Positions 8,551-17,823 of a stretch of DNA of 57,659 nt are shown here, in pieces (the stretch's first letter is position 1; the number at the start of each line of letters is the position of its first letter). Made by a program: the position numbers and the translations under genes. The notes beneath the pieces are model-generated. The model was not told where the DNA came from, did no database searches, and saw nothing but the letters and a program-made list of their open reading frames with translations. The stretch is from Methylobacterium platani (GTDB lineage Bacteria; Pseudomonadota; Alphaproteobacteria; Rhizobiales; Beijerinckiaceae), in the NCBI RefSeq assembly GCF_001653715.1, contig NZ_LWHQ01000034.1, positions 122,068 through 179,726 of the forward strand. Reading direction: 5' to 3'.

Positions 8551-9729
8551 TCAGTGTCCGCCGGGTCCGGCGATCGCCGCCCGGAGGGCGGGCCCGATGG
8601 CGGGGAGCGGCAGGATCTCGTGGGCGTAGCCGGCCCGCACCAGGCTGCCGGGCATGCCCCAGACGGTCGAGGTCGCCTCGTCCTGGGCCAGCATCGTGCC
8701 GCCGGCCTCGACCAGGGCCTTGGCGCCCTTGGTGCCGTCCGAGCCCATGCCGGTGAGCACCACCGACAGGGTGGCGGCGCCGTAGACCTCCGCCGCGTCG
8801 CGGAACATCACGTCGACCGCCGGGCGGCAGAAATTGACCGGGGGGCCGTCGTTGAGCTGGATCACCGCCTCCGCCGCGGTGCCGGACAGGCCCATGTGGC
8901 GCCCGCCGGGGGCGACGTAGACGATGCCCGGGCGCACCGGCTCGCCGTGCTTGGCCTCCGCCGCCGGCAGCCCGATCCGGGCGCCGAGATGCTCGGCGAA
9001 GACCGCGGTGAAGACCGGCGGCATGTGCTGGACGATCAGGATCGGCAGGCGCTTCAGGGTGGCGGCGCCGATGCCCTCGAGCACCTCCCCCACCGCCCGG
9101 GGACCGCCGGTCGAGGCGCCGACGAGCAGGCAGCGCGGCGGGCTGGCGCGCAGCGGCCGCGGGCGCACGCTCACCGGGGCGGCGGCCGGGCGCGGCAGCG
9201 GCGCCGGGGCCGCGACGGCCGCGCGCTCGGGCAGGCCGGGCCGCTCGGGGAGAGCGGGGGCCTTCGCCCGCGGCCGGTTGCGCAGGTCGGCCCCGAGCAT
9301 CCGGATCTTCTGGACCAGGTCCTCGCGAAAGCTCGCCTGGGTGGTGACGCCGCGGTTGCCCTCGGGCTTGGGCAGGTAGTCGATGGCGCCGAGCGCCAGG
9401 CAGCGCAGCGAGATCTCGGCGTTGCGCTGGGTCAGGGTCGACATCATGACGACCTGGAGCCCGGGGCGCTTGGCCAGCATCTTGGGCAGCGCCTGGGTGC
9501 CGTCGAGCTCCGGCATCTCGATGTCGAGGAGCACGATGTCGGGCTGGACCCGGTCGAGGGCGTCGAGCGCGATGCGGCCATTCGAGGCGGTGCCGACGAT
9601 CTCGCAGCCGGCCTCCTCGAGCCAGCGCGAGACCAGGCCGCGGACCACGACGGAATCGTCGGCGACGAGGACGCGGATGCGCGGACCGGCGCTCGGGGAC
9701 GGGGTGGAGGGCGCGGCGGAAGCGGCCAT
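8551..9729 (-). CDS. cheB: Chemotaxis response regulator / methylesterase CheB
   Basis: A 392-residue, two-domain protein. The receiver (17-135) has ADD and phospho-acceptor Asp69 in IVLLDIEMPELDG. A Pro/Ala-rich linker follows, then a CheB methylesterase domain with the three catalytic segments: VGASTGGPRAV (Ser), VQHMPPVFT (His) and TGMGSDGTKGA (Asp). It demethylates or deamidates chemoreceptors after phosphorylation by CheA. It sits between cheY and cheR; the 141-bp gap before it holds a short GGGGCGT-type tandem repeat near 9797-9830. Confidence 0.95.
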   Translation of the reverse strand: MAASAAPSTPSPSAGPRIRVLVADDSVVVRGLVSRWLEEAGCEIVGTASNGRIALDALDRVQPDIVLLDIEMPELDGTQALPKMLAKRPGLQVVMMSTLTQRNAEISLRCLALGAIDYLPKPEGNRGVTTQASFREDLVQKIRMLGADLRNRPRAKAPALPERPGLPERAAVAAPAPLPRPAAAPVSVRPRPLRASPPRCLLVGASTGGPRAVGEVLEGIGAATLKRLPILIVQHMPPVFTAVFAEHLGARIGLPAAEAKHGEPVRPGIVYVAPGGRHMGLSGTAAEAVIQLNDGPPVNFCRPAVDVMFRDAAEVYGAATLSVVLTGMGSDGTKGAKALVEAGGTMLAQDEATSTVWGMPGSLVRAGYAHEILPLPAIGPALRAAIAGPGGH

Positions 9730-9870
9730 GGCGTGTCTCGGTCGGCGCGCCGCGGGGCGGGCGGGGAGGATCGGGCTCCGGTTCGAGGCCGGGGCGTCTC
9801 GGGGCGTTTCGGGGCGTCGGGTCTTCGGGAGCCGCCGGCCTCTCGGGCGAGGCCGACGGCGCGGTCGGCC

Positions 9871-10236
9871 TCAGGCGAGGCCGACCGCCTGGAGCTTGGC
9901 GGTCATGATGTCCTTGTCGAAGGGCTTCATGATGTACTCGTCGGCACCGGCATGGAGTGCCCGGGCGATCGACGCGACGTCGTTCTCGATGGTGCAGAAC
10001 AGCACCTTCGGGTGATCGCCCGACGGCAGCCGCCGCAGGGTGCGCAGGAAGTCGTAGCCGTCCATGTGGGGCATGTTCCAGTCGAGCAGGATGGCGTCCG
10101 GCATGCCGGTGCGGCACTGCTCGACCGCCTCGCGCCCGTCCTCGGCCTCCGCCACCCGGAAGCCCAGGCCCTCGATGATCCGGCGCGCCACCTTGCGGAT
10201 CACCGCCGAGTCGTCGACGATCAGGAAGGTTCTCAT
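9871..10236 (-). CDS. cheY: Single-domain response regulator CheY
   Basis: A 121-residue stand-alone receiver: VDDS at 7-10, phospho-acceptor Asp52 in ILLDWNMPHMDG, and Lys in YIMKPFDKD. The DWNMP signature is typical of CheY proteins in alphaproteobacterial che operons. It is phosphorylated by CheA and acts on the flagellar switch, or serves as a phosphate sink. It is tightly linked to cheW, with a 16-bp gap. Confidence 0.92.
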   Translation of the reverse strand: MRTFLIVDDSAVIRKVARRIIEGLGFRVAEAEDGREAVEQCRTGMPDAILLDWNMPHMDGYDFLRTLRRLPSGDHPKVLFCTIENDVASIARALHAGADEYIMKPFDKDIMTAKLQAVGLA

Positions 10237-10252
10237 CCCCTCGGCCCCCGCA

Positions 10253-10753
10253 TCAGGCGGCGCTGGCGGTCGGCCGCTCGTCGCCGAAGGCGAGCACCGC
10301 CTCGACGTCGAGGATGATGAGCAGGCGGCCGTCGAGGCGGTGCACCCCGCGCGACACCGCGCGCCAGCGGGTGTCGAGATGGACCGGGTTCGGCTCGTAG
10401 GTGTCGGTGGCGAGCTTCATCACCTCGCCGACCTGGTCGACGAGCAGGCCGTAGGCCTCGCCGCCATGCTCCAGGCCGACCGCCATGTTGCGGCCGTCGC
10501 CGGTGCGGTCGGGCAGGCCGAGGCGCCGGCGCAGGCACAAAGCCGTGACGACGCGGCCGCGCAGGTTGAGCAGCCCCTTGATCTCCGGCGGCGCCAGCGG
10601 GACGTCGGTGAGGTTGGTGGCGATGAAGACGTCGTGCACCCGGTCGATCGGCAGCCCGAACAGCTCGTCGCCGAGCAGGACGGTGACGTAGTCGGTGGTC
10701 TCGCCGGTGGGCGGCGCCGGGTTGCCGGCGGTGTTGGTGTTGGCGGCCATCAT
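10253..10753 (-). CDS. cheW: Chemotaxis coupling protein CheW
   Basis: A 166-residue SH3-like CheW protein. YVTVLLGDELFGLPIDRV opens the domain, IKGLLNLRGRVVTAL is the conserved central block, and GLLVDQVGEVMKL follows. It couples chemoreceptors to CheA. A short polar N-terminal extension (about 25 residues) precedes the domain. It lies between cheA (87 bp upstream) and cheY (16 bp downstream). Confidence 0.94.
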   Translation of the reverse strand: MMAANTNTAGNPAPPTGETTDYVTVLLGDELFGLPIDRVHDVFIATNLTDVPLAPPEIKGLLNLRGRVVTALCLRRRLGLPDRTGDGRNMAVGLEHGGEAYGLLVDQVGEVMKLATDTYEPNPVHLDTRWRAVSRGVHRLDGRLLIILDVEAVLAFGDERPTASAA

Positions 10754-10839
10754 GGGCGGGGCTCGGGCGTGTGAGGCAGGGCGTGGGAAGGTCGTCGGGC
10801 GTCCGGGCGCGGGCGCGCCCGGACGGTCGCGTCAGCGGG

Positions 10840-13593
10840 TCACGCCGCGGCGTCGAGGGGGGCGCCGGCGATCTCGTTGACCGCCGCCACCAGGCCGGAG
10901 CGGTCGAACTTCGCCACGCAGTCGGCGACGCCGAGGGCCCGGGCGCGGGCGAGGGACTCGGGCGCCATCGTGCCGGCGAGCGCCACCACCGGCATCGTCG
11001 CCAGGCGTCCGCCGCCCTTGCGCATCGCCTCGATCAGGTCGAAGCCCGAGCGGCCGGGCATCTCGAGGTCGCAGACCACGAGGTCGAGCCGGGCCTCGCC
11101 GCCGAGGTGGCGCAGGGCCTCCTCGGCATCGCCCGCCTGCGTCACGCGGAAGCCCGCCGCCTTGAGCACCGGGGTCAGCATCTCGCGGAAGAAGGCCGAG
11201 TCGTCGACGAGCAGCACACTCGGGGCCTTCGGCACCGCGCGGTGCGAGGGCTGGCCCCAATCGTCGTGGGCGAGCGGCAGGTAATGGGCGATGTTGACGA
11301 TCTCGGTCGCCCGGTTGCGCACCACCGCCGACCCGATCAGGTCGGAGCGCTCGTTGACCAGCTCGACGTCCAGCACCTCGTCGACGATGTCGACGATCTC
11401 GTCGACCACGAGGCCCATCGAGCGCTCGCCGTCGGAGAACACCACCAGCGCCTGGGCGCCCTCGCGCTTCATCGCCTGCGCCGGATCGGCCGGGACGAGC
11501 GGCATCAGGCGGCCGCGATACTGGATCAGCGGACGCCCGCCGACCCACTCGATCTTGGCCGCGTCGATCTCCTCGAGGCGGGTGACGAGGGAGAGCGGCA
11601 CCGCCTTGAGCGAATCGCCGCCGCCCTTGAACACCAGGAGCGTCACCGCCTGGTCGGCGCCGTTCTCCTCGCCCTCGGCCTCGGCCTCGATCTCGCCCTG
11701 CTGGCCGCTCGCCGTGCCGGAGCCGACCATCTTGGCGACGCCGTTGGGGTCGATGATCAGCACCACCGCCCCGTCGCCCAGGATGGTGTTGCCCGAGAAG
11801 AGCGGGATGTGGCGCAGCTTGGAGGACATCGGCTTCACGACGATCTCCTCCGTGTGGAAGACGCCGTCGACCAGGATGCCGAAGCGCTGGCGCCCGACCT
11901 GGCTCACCACCACGAAGCCCTCGTCGCTCGAGGCCGGGGCGTCCGCCGCGTCGAGGCCGAGCATGCCGGCGACCGGGACGATCGGCAGCAGGCGGTCGCG
12001 CAGGCGCAGCACCGGCGAGCCGTTGATGCGCTCGACCGCGTGGTCGGTGCCGGGCTGCACCCGCACCAGCTCCAGCACCGAGACCTGCGGGATCGCGAAG
12101 CGCTGCTCGCGGGCCGAGACGATCAGCGCCGCGACGATCGCGAGCGTCAGCGGGATCTTGATCGTGAAGGTGGTGCCGCGGCCGAGCTGGGTCTGGATGT
12201 CGATCGTGCCGCCGATCAGCTCGATGTTGGTCTTCACCACGTCCATGCCGACGCCGCGGCCGGAGACCGAGGTGATCGCCTTGGCGGTGGAGAAGCCGGC
12301 ATGGAAGATGAACTTCGCCACCTGGGCGTCGGTCATCCGCTCGACCTCGGCCTCGGTCGCGACGCCGCGCTCGACCGCCTTGCGGCGGATCGCCGACAGG
12401 TCGAGGCCCTTGCCGTCGTCGGCGATCTCGATCGTGATCGTGCCGCCCTCGTGGAAGGCGTTGAGGCGGATCGTGCCCTTCTCGGGCTTGCCGGCGGACT
12501 TGCGCTCCGCGCCCGACTCGATGCCGTGATCGGCCGAGTTGCGCACCATGTGGGTGAGCGGGTCCTTGATGACCTCGAGCACCTGGCGGTCGAGCTCGGT
12601 CTCGGCGCCCTGCATCACCAGGTCGATCTTCTTGCCGAGTTCCGACGAGAGGTCGCGCACCACCCGCGGCAGCTTCTGCCAGGCCGAGCCGATCGGCTGC
12701 ATGCGGGTCTTCATCACCCCTTCCTGCAGCTCGGCGGTGACGTGGGAGAGCCGCTGCAGCGGCACCTTGTAGTTGCCGTCCTCGTGCCGGCGGGCGATCT
12801 CGAGGAGCTGGTTGCGGGTCAGCACCAGCTCGGACACCATGGTCATCAGGTGCTCGAGGGTGTCGACGTTCACCCGGATCGTCTGCACCTTGCTGACCGG
12901 GCCGTTCTCGCTCTCGGCGGCGGGCTGGTGCTCGGCCCGCGCCGGATCGGCACGGCGGGCCTCGACCGGCGCGGGCGCGACCTCCTGCCGGACAGGCTCG
13001 GGACGCGCCGCCGGACGGACCGGCTCGGGCGCGGGAACCGGGGCGAGGGCCGCGGGAGCGGGCGCCTCGACCTCGACGGCAGTGTCGCGGAACGCGCGCT
13101 CGAGGTCGTCGAGGGAGACCTCGCCGGGCTTCAGGGCGCGCTCCAGCACCTGGAGCACCAGGGTGCCGGAGGCCGACGGGGCGGCGACGGGCACCGGCTC
13201 GGGCGCCGGCGCCGGCATCGGCTCCTCCGACATGCGCTCGAGGGCGCCGATCAGGTCCTCGTCGATCCCGGCCGGCTCGCCGCCGGTGCGCTCGAGTTCG
13301 GCCAGGATCAGCTTGATCCGGTCAAGGGTCTGCAGGATCAGGCTGACGGCCGGGCTCGTCACCGGCATGCCGTCACGGAACTTGCCCATCAGGGTCTCGG
13401 CGGCGTGGGCCAGCGCCTCGAGGCGCGGCAGGCCGAGGAACCCGCAGGTGCCCTTGATGGTGTGAACCAGCCGGAAGATGTTGCGCAGGATCGTCTGGTT
13501 GTTCGGATCCTGCTCGAACCGGACGAGTTCGAGGTCGACAGTGTCCAGATGCTCGCCGGTCTCTGTCAGAAACTCACGCAACAAATCGTCCAT
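10840..13593 (-). CDS. cheA: Chemotaxis histidine kinase CheA with C-terminal receiver
   Basis: A protein of about 917 residues. Domains in order: HPt (1-105) with phospho-His in LVHTIKGTCGFLG, an Ala/Pro/Glu-rich linker, a dimerisation helix pair (VSELVLTRNQL), an ATPase with MVRNSADHGIE and GRGVGMDVVKTN, then two consecutive CheW-like modules (PLTLAIVAALIVSAREQRFAIP and the LLVFKGGGDSLKAVPLS region). A REC domain at the end has VDDSAFFRE and the acceptor Asp in LVVCDLEMPG. The start at 13593 (ATG) is preferred to the GTG nine bases upstream. The hybrid receiver is an addition to the classical E. coli plan and may act as an internal phosphate sink. Confidence 0.95.
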   Translation of the reverse strand: MDDLLREFLTETGEHLDTVDLELVRFEQDPNNQTILRNIFRLVHTIKGTCGFLGLPRLEALAHAAETLMGKFRDGMPVTSPAVSLILQTLDRIKLILAELERTGGEPAGIDEDLIGALERMSEEPMPAPAPEPVPVAAPSASGTLVLQVLERALKPGEVSLDDLERAFRDTAVEVEAPAPAALAPVPAPEPVRPAARPEPVRQEVAPAPVEARRADPARAEHQPAAESENGPVSKVQTIRVNVDTLEHLMTMVSELVLTRNQLLEIARRHEDGNYKVPLQRLSHVTAELQEGVMKTRMQPIGSAWQKLPRVVRDLSSELGKKIDLVMQGAETELDRQVLEVIKDPLTHMVRNSADHGIESGAERKSAGKPEKGTIRLNAFHEGGTITIEIADDGKGLDLSAIRRKAVERGVATEAEVERMTDAQVAKFIFHAGFSTAKAITSVSGRGVGMDVVKTNIELIGGTIDIQTQLGRGTTFTIKIPLTLAIVAALIVSAREQRFAIPQVSVLELVRVQPGTDHAVERINGSPVLRLRDRLLPIVPVAGMLGLDAADAPASSDEGFVVVSQVGRQRFGILVDGVFHTEEIVVKPMSSKLRHIPLFSGNTILGDGAVVLIIDPNGVAKMVGSGTASGQQGEIEAEAEGEENGADQAVTLLVFKGGGDSLKAVPLSLVTRLEEIDAAKIEWVGGRPLIQYRGRLMPLVPADPAQAMKREGAQALVVFSDGERSMGLVVDEIVDIVDEVLDVELVNERSDLIGSAVVRNRATEIVNIAHYLPLAHDDWGQPSHRAVPKAPSVLLVDDSAFFREMLTPVLKAAGFRVTQAGDAEEALRHLGGEARLDLVVCDLEMPGRSGFDLIEAMRKGGGRLATMPVVALAGTMAPESLARARALGVADCVAKFDRSGLVAAVNEIAGAPLDAAA

Positions 13594-13784
13594 CGCGGCC
13601 ACTCATCGATCCACGCAGGATCTCTGCGCAGAGTCAGGCTGCCACGCGAGCCTTTATGATCCGTTGCCGCGATGGTGCAACAAGCGACGGATCGGCTGCA
13701 ATTCCCTTTGGCGACAGGGGAAAAGTGGGATTTTCGCGGCCCGCGCGGGCGCGGGCCGCAAGGTTAGGTGACGTTACAGGAGGC

Positions 13785-14459
13785 TCACGCCTCCGCCGGC
13801 GCCTCGGGCTGCGCCGCGGCGGCGGGCTCGGCCCGGATCGTGACCGTGTCGCCCTCGATCGAGAACCGCACGTCCATCTCGGCGGCGCGGGCGACGAGGC
13901 CGGCGTAGAACGGCTGGATCGCGTGGGCGTCGACGGTGCCGCTCTCCGGCTCCCCGGCGATCAGCGCCTGCGCATGGGGCGGGATGCGGGCATAGGCGCC
14001 CTTGGCGGTGAGCACGAAGAGCGGCGCCTCGCCCTCCCCGGTGATCGCGACGTCGATCACGCCGCCACGCGGGATCGCCGTGACGGCGATGACCACGAGG
14101 TTCAGCACGAGCTTGACCTTGTTCTTCGGGAACAGCGCCCGCGGCGCGCTCCAGGTCAGCTGGGTCTTCTCGTCGCCGAACATGCCGCGGGCGACGTTCT
14201 CGGCGTCGGCGAGGTCGATGCTGGCCCCGGCCGAGCCCGCCGCCCCGAAGGCGATGCGGGCGAATTGCAGCCGGGCCGAGGCCTGGCGGGCGCTCTTGCG
14301 GATCAGGTCGAGGGCGAAGTCGCGCATCTCGGCGCTGTCCTCGTCCTCCAGCACCTCGAGGCCGTTCACGATGGCGCCGACCGGGCTGATGACGTCGTGG
14401 CAGACCCGCGAGCAGAGCAGCGCCGAGAGGTCGAGGGCGTCGAGGGTGACGGTGGTCAT
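13785..14459 (-). CDS. chpT: Histidine phosphotransferase ChpT
   Basis: A 224-residue protein with an N-terminal HisKA-like helix bundle carrying His21 in SRVCHDVISPVGAI, and a degenerate ATPase-like C-terminal half. This is the pattern of ChpT. It relays phosphate from CckA to CtrA and CpdR. The start at 14459 (MTTVTLDALDLSALL) is the family N-terminus, although the frame is open much further upstream. It lies 191 bp upstream of cheA on the same strand. ctrA, its expected target, is 6.6 kb away in the same window. Confidence 0.9.
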   Translation of the reverse strand: MTTVTLDALDLSALLCSRVCHDVISPVGAIVNGLEVLEDEDSAEMRDFALDLIRKSARQASARLQFARIAFGAAGSAGASIDLADAENVARGMFGDEKTQLTWSAPRALFPKNKVKLVLNLVVIAVTAIPRGGVIDVAITGEGEAPLFVLTAKGAYARIPPHAQALIAGEPESGTVDAHAIQPFYAGLVARAAEMDVRFSIEGDTVTIRAEPAAAAQPEAPAEA

Positions 14460-14619
14460 GGGGGTGCGCTCCGCGGGGCCGAATCGGTGGGGTCGCGGCG
14501 GCTCCCGCCACGGTTTGCCGGCACGGATAGCCGCCGCGCGGCTTTTTGAAAAGGCGATCGCGCCGGCCGGCTGCCCGGGACGGATCGACAAACCCGGCGC
14601 CGCCGGGCATGACGGGGGC

Positions 14620-15471
14620 ATGACGACGACCCTGGCACCCGACGCCGTGCCCAACTCCGCCGAGCGCGACGCCATCGCGACCCGGCTCGCCGAGATCGCC
14701 GCCGCCGCCGGGGTGATCCTGCGCCGCTTCGAGCTCGGCGGCTGCCGCCACCACCTCAAGGCGGACGGATCGCCGACGAGCCAGGCCGACCTCGCCGCCG
14801 AGGAGCAGATCGTCGCCGAGTTGGCCCGGCACTTTCCCGGCATCCCGGTGATCGCCGAGGAGACCGCGGCCGACGCCGCCCCGGCGGCCCTGTTCTTCCT
14901 GGTCGACCCCCTCGACGGCACCAAGGACTTCCTCAAGGGGACCGGCGAGTACACGGTCAACATCGCCCTCGTCGCCGGCGAGCGGCCGGTCGCGGCGGCC
15001 CTCGCCGCCCCCGCCCTCGGCCGGCTCTGGGCCGCCGGCGACCGTGCCGGCGAGGCGCCGATCGCGGACGGGCGTCCGGGCGCGTTCCGGCCGGTCGCGG
15101 CGCGGCCGGTGCCGCCGGAGGGCATGACGGCACTCGTCAGCCGCAGCCACGGCGAGGCGGCGGACGAGGCCTGCCTCGCGGAACTGCCGATCGGGCGGCG
15201 GCGCGGGGTCTCCTCGGCGCTCAAGTTCGGGCTCCTCGCCTGCGGCGAGGGCGACGTCTACGTCCGTTGCGGCCCGACGATGGAGTGGGACACGGCGGCC
15301 GGCGACCACATCCTCACCCGGGCGGGCGGGTGCCTGGTCGGGCCCGACGGGCGCGCCTTCGGCTACGGCCGCCGGCCCGGCCAGTACCGCAACGGCCCCT
15401 TCGCGGCCTTCGGCGACCCGGCCCAGGCCGGACGCGCCGTGCTGCCGGCGGCGAGCCCGGGCCGGTCGTAG
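14620..15471 (+). CDS. cysQ: 3'(2'),5'-bisphosphate nucleotidase CysQ
   Basis: A 283-residue inositol-monophosphatase-fold phosphatase. The metal-binding signatures are visible: an EE pair (PVIAEET), FFLVDPLDGTKDFLKG and MEWDTAAGDHILTRAGG. TKDF after the DPLDG motif points to CysQ rather than SuhB. It hydrolyses PAP formed in sulfate assimilation. The start at 14620 is chosen because upstream translation belongs to the opposite-strand chpT leader. It is convergent with the YHS gene; the stops are adjacent. Confidence 0.88.
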   Translation: MTTTLAPDAVPNSAERDAIATRLAEIAAAAGVILRRFELGGCRHHLKADGSPTSQADLAAEEQIVAELARHFPGIPVIAEETAADAAPAALFFLVDPLDGTKDFLKGTGEYTVNIALVAGERPVAAALAAPALGRLWAAGDRAGEAPIADGRPGAFRPVAARPVPPEGMTALVSRSHGEAADEACLAELPIGRRRGVSSALKFGLLACGEGDVYVRCGPTMEWDTAAGDHILTRAGGCLVGPDGRAFGYGRRPGQYRNGPFAAFGDPAQAGRAVLPAASPGRS

Positions 15472-15472
15472 C

Positions 15473-15973
15473 TCATCCGCCGAACGCCGCGATGCCCTTC
15501 AATTGCGGCCAGCGCGCCTCGGCGGCGTCGATCAGCGCGGCATGGGCCCGCGCCCGGCGCTCCGGATCGCGGAAGAGGTAGAGCCGGTCGTCGCGTAGCG
15601 CCGCCACCAGCGGATCGGCCTCGACGAGGCGGCCGGCGGCCACGCCCTCCGGATCGCAGCCGCCGAGGCGCGGGGCGTAGACCTCGGGCGCGCGCGCGAA
15701 GGCGGCCCGGTTGGCGGCCGCGGCGAAGCGCCAGACGAGGCCCGACCAGGTGATCTCGTGCTCGTCCGACCCGGCCACCGGCTCGGCCCCGAGCCGGTAC
15801 GAGACCGGATCGAAGCCGCGTAGCGCCAGCCCGGTGAGGGGATCGGCGCCGTAGAGGTCCGGCACGCCGAGCGGCGTTTCGGCCCGGGCCGGCCGGCCCC
15901 CGAGGGTCGGCGGGACCGCGAGCGCCGGCAGAAGCGACAGCGCGCCGCGCCGCGTTAACCAGATCTTGCCCAT
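15473..15973 (-). CDS. Secreted YHS-domain protein
   Basis: A 166-residue protein with an N-terminal signal containing Arg-Arg (WLTRRGALSLLPALAV), possibly Tat-type. A YHS-like module follows: LALRGFDPVSYRLG, then an ITWSGLVWRFAAAANRAAFARAPEVYAPRLGG-region pattern with the usual Tyr-Ala-Pro-x-x-Gly-Gly. The canonical family HCAY is shortened here to a GGCD segment. YHS domains bind metals in several contexts; this one is periplasmic with no known role. No operon partner is evident. Confidence 0.75.
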   Translation of the reverse strand: MGKIWLTRRGALSLLPALAVPPTLGGRPARAETPLGVPDLYGADPLTGLALRGFDPVSYRLGAEPVAGSDEHEITWSGLVWRFAAAANRAAFARAPEVYAPRLGGCDPEGVAAGRLVEADPLVAALRDDRLYLFRDPERRARAHAALIDAAEARWPQLKGIAAFGG

Positions 15974-16081
15974 ATCCGCAGCATCTGTGGCATCCCGCCG
16001 CCCGTCCGCGCCGGGTCCCGCCCGCCCCGTCCGGGCCGCGCGGGGTCGGCCAGGACCTTCTAAAGCCGGGATGCCTAACGA

Positions 16082-16756
16082 ATGCTCTCAGCCTCCTTCT
16101 CCAAGGTCCGCGCCGCCAGGGCCCGTCCGAAGCCGGTCGCGGCCGCCTCCGCGGAACCGGGCGCCGGCCCGTCGCGCCGGCGCGCCCTCGCGGCCCTTCT
16201 GGCGGCCGCGCCGCTGGTGCTCGCGGCCCTGGCCGATCCCGCCGCGGCGCAAGGCCGCGGCCCCGGCGACCCCGGCACCTTCCAGCCGCGGGAGATCGTC
16301 GATTCGGGGCACCAGTTCTTCGGCTCGGTGTCGCGCGGCCTCGCCCTGACGGTGCAGGAGGCGACCCGGCGCTGGGGCGAGCCCAACGGCTACATCCTCG
16401 GCCAGGAAGCGTCGGGCGCGATCATCGGCGGCGTGCGCTTCGGCGAGGGCACGCTGTTCACCCGCAATGCCGGCCAGCGCAAGGTGTTCTGGCAGGGCCC
16501 GTCGCTGGGCTTCGACGTCGGCGGCGACGGCGCCCGCGCGATGATGCTGGTCTACAACCTGCCGCGGGTCGACGCGCTCTACCGCCGCTTCGTCGGCATG
16601 GACGGCTCGGCCTACGTCGTCGGCGGCTTCGGCATGTCGGCGGTCACGGCCGACAACATCGTGGTGGTGCCGATCCGCGCCGGGGTCGGGGCACGCTTCG
16701 GGATCAATGTCGGCTACCTCAAATTCACCGATTCCCCGACCTGGAACCCGTTCTGA
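16082..16756 (+). CDS. eipA: EipA / DUF1134 family envelope protein
   Basis: A 224-residue exported protein. After a basic stretch it has a hydrophobic signal segment ending ADPAAAQ, then a mature domain with FFGSVSRGLALTVQEATRRWG, GYILGQEASGA and LGFDVGGDGARAMMLVYNL, typical of DUF1134. In Brucella the family member EipA is needed for envelope integrity and is CtrA-regulated. That is family knowledge and not shown for this gene. No full CtrA box was found just upstream. The next gene follows after 180 bp on the same strand. Confidence 0.88.
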   Translation: MLSASFSKVRAARARPKPVAAASAEPGAGPSRRRALAALLAAAPLVLAALADPAAAQGRGPGDPGTFQPREIVDSGHQFFGSVSRGLALTVQEATRRWGEPNGYILGQEASGAIIGGVRFGEGTLFTRNAGQRKVFWQGPSLGFDVGGDGARAMMLVYNLPRVDALYRRFVGMDGSAYVVGGFGMSAVTADNIVVVPIRAGVGARFGINVGYLKFTDSPTWNPF

Positions 16757-16935
16757 GCCGCGCCGCGGGCCCGCCCGTCCTCGCCGCGCCGGTCGTCGCT
16801 GCGCTGGCCCTGGCGCCCGTCCCGTGGCAGGGTCCGGCCGCGGCGCCGGGGCCTCGAGCGCGGTGCGTCGCGTCCATCGTTGCAACCATCCGTGCCGGGA
16901 CCGCCCGGCGCGGAGGCCGAGAGAGTATCGCCCGG

Positions 16936-17823
16936 GTGATCGAGTCCCTGATGTTCGCGGCGCTGGGATTCCTCGGCGCCAGCCTGTGCGCCCTGCTGAT
17001 CCTGCCGGCCCTCAACGCCCGGGCAGAGCGCCTGACGCGCCGCCGGCTCGAGGCGCTCTACCCGATGTCGATCGTCGAGCTGACCGCCGAGAAGGACCAC
17101 CTGCGGGCCGAGTTCGCGGTGCGCGAGCGCCAGCTCGAGCGCCGGGTCGAGGAGGCGCAGGCCGCCCGCCAGGCCGAGATGGAGGAGATGGGACGGCGCA
17201 CCGTCCGCATCGGCACGCTCTCGACCGAGATCGAGCGCCGGGACGCGCGCCTCGCCGAGATCGAGCGCGACCTCGTCGAGGCCCGCGGCGGCCTCGCCCG
17301 GATCCAGGGCGAGCTCGCCGAGGCCCGCACCGCCCGGGCGGCGGCCGAGGAGGCGATGCGCGCCCTGGAAGGGCCCTACCAGCGCGCGCTGGCCGAGCTC
17401 GCGTCGCTGCGCGGCGAGGCCGAGGCGATGCGCAGCGGCCAGGCCGAGGCCGAGGCCGCCCGCGGCGTCGCCGAGGAGCAGGCGCGGGCCGCCCGCGGCC
17501 GGGTGGCGGCGGCCGGCGAGAGCGTCGCCAGCGCCGCCCGCGAGCAGATCCAGGCCCTCGAGGACGCGCTCACCGATCTCAATGCCCGCCACGCCGCCGA
17601 GGCCGAGGCGGCGCAGGCCGAGATCACGCGCCTGCGCGAGGCCGTCCGGAACGCCGGCGCACCGCCGGCCGAGATCGCGGCCGAGATCGCAGCCCAGAAC
17701 GCCGCCCTCGAGCGCCGGATCGCCGAGGTCGCCGACGCCCTGATGCAGGGGCAGGCCCGGCCCGAGCCGCGGATGCCGCCGGCGACGCCCCTGCCGCATC
17801 CGGCCCCCGCCGCCGCCGGCTGA
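16936..17823 (+). CDS. Membrane-anchored coiled-coil protein of unknown function
   Basis: A 295-residue protein with one N-terminal TM helix (FAALGFLGASLCALLILPAL), then an almost unbroken charged coiled coil rich in Glu, Arg and Ala up to about residue 260, and a Pro-rich tail. The start is GTG at 16936. A MSIVELTAEKDHLRAEFAVRE segment just after the membrane anchor looks like a conserved motif of a rhizobial family of unknown function. The topology suggests a cytoplasmic coiled coil tethered to the inner membrane. Structural or scaffold roles are possible, but none is established. Confidence 0.7.
   Translation: MIESLMFAALGFLGASLCALLILPALNARAERLTRRRLEALYPMSIVELTAEKDHLRAEFAVRERQLERRVEEAQAARQAEMEEMGRRTVRIGTLSTEIERRDARLAEIERDLVEARGGLARIQGELAEARTARAAAEEAMRALEGPYQRALAELASLRGEAEAMRSGQAEAEAARGVAEEQARAARGRVAAAGESVASAAREQIQALEDALTDLNARHAAEAEAAQAEITRLREAVRNAGAPPAEIAAEIAAQNAALERRIAEVADALMQGQARPEPRMPPATPLPHPAPAAAG

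Noticed and set aside
10771..13659. A 962-residue plus-strand open frame opposite cheA
   Set aside because: Its His/Arg/Asp-rich composition is typical of antisense translation in GC-rich DNA; cheA on the other strand has all expected motifs.
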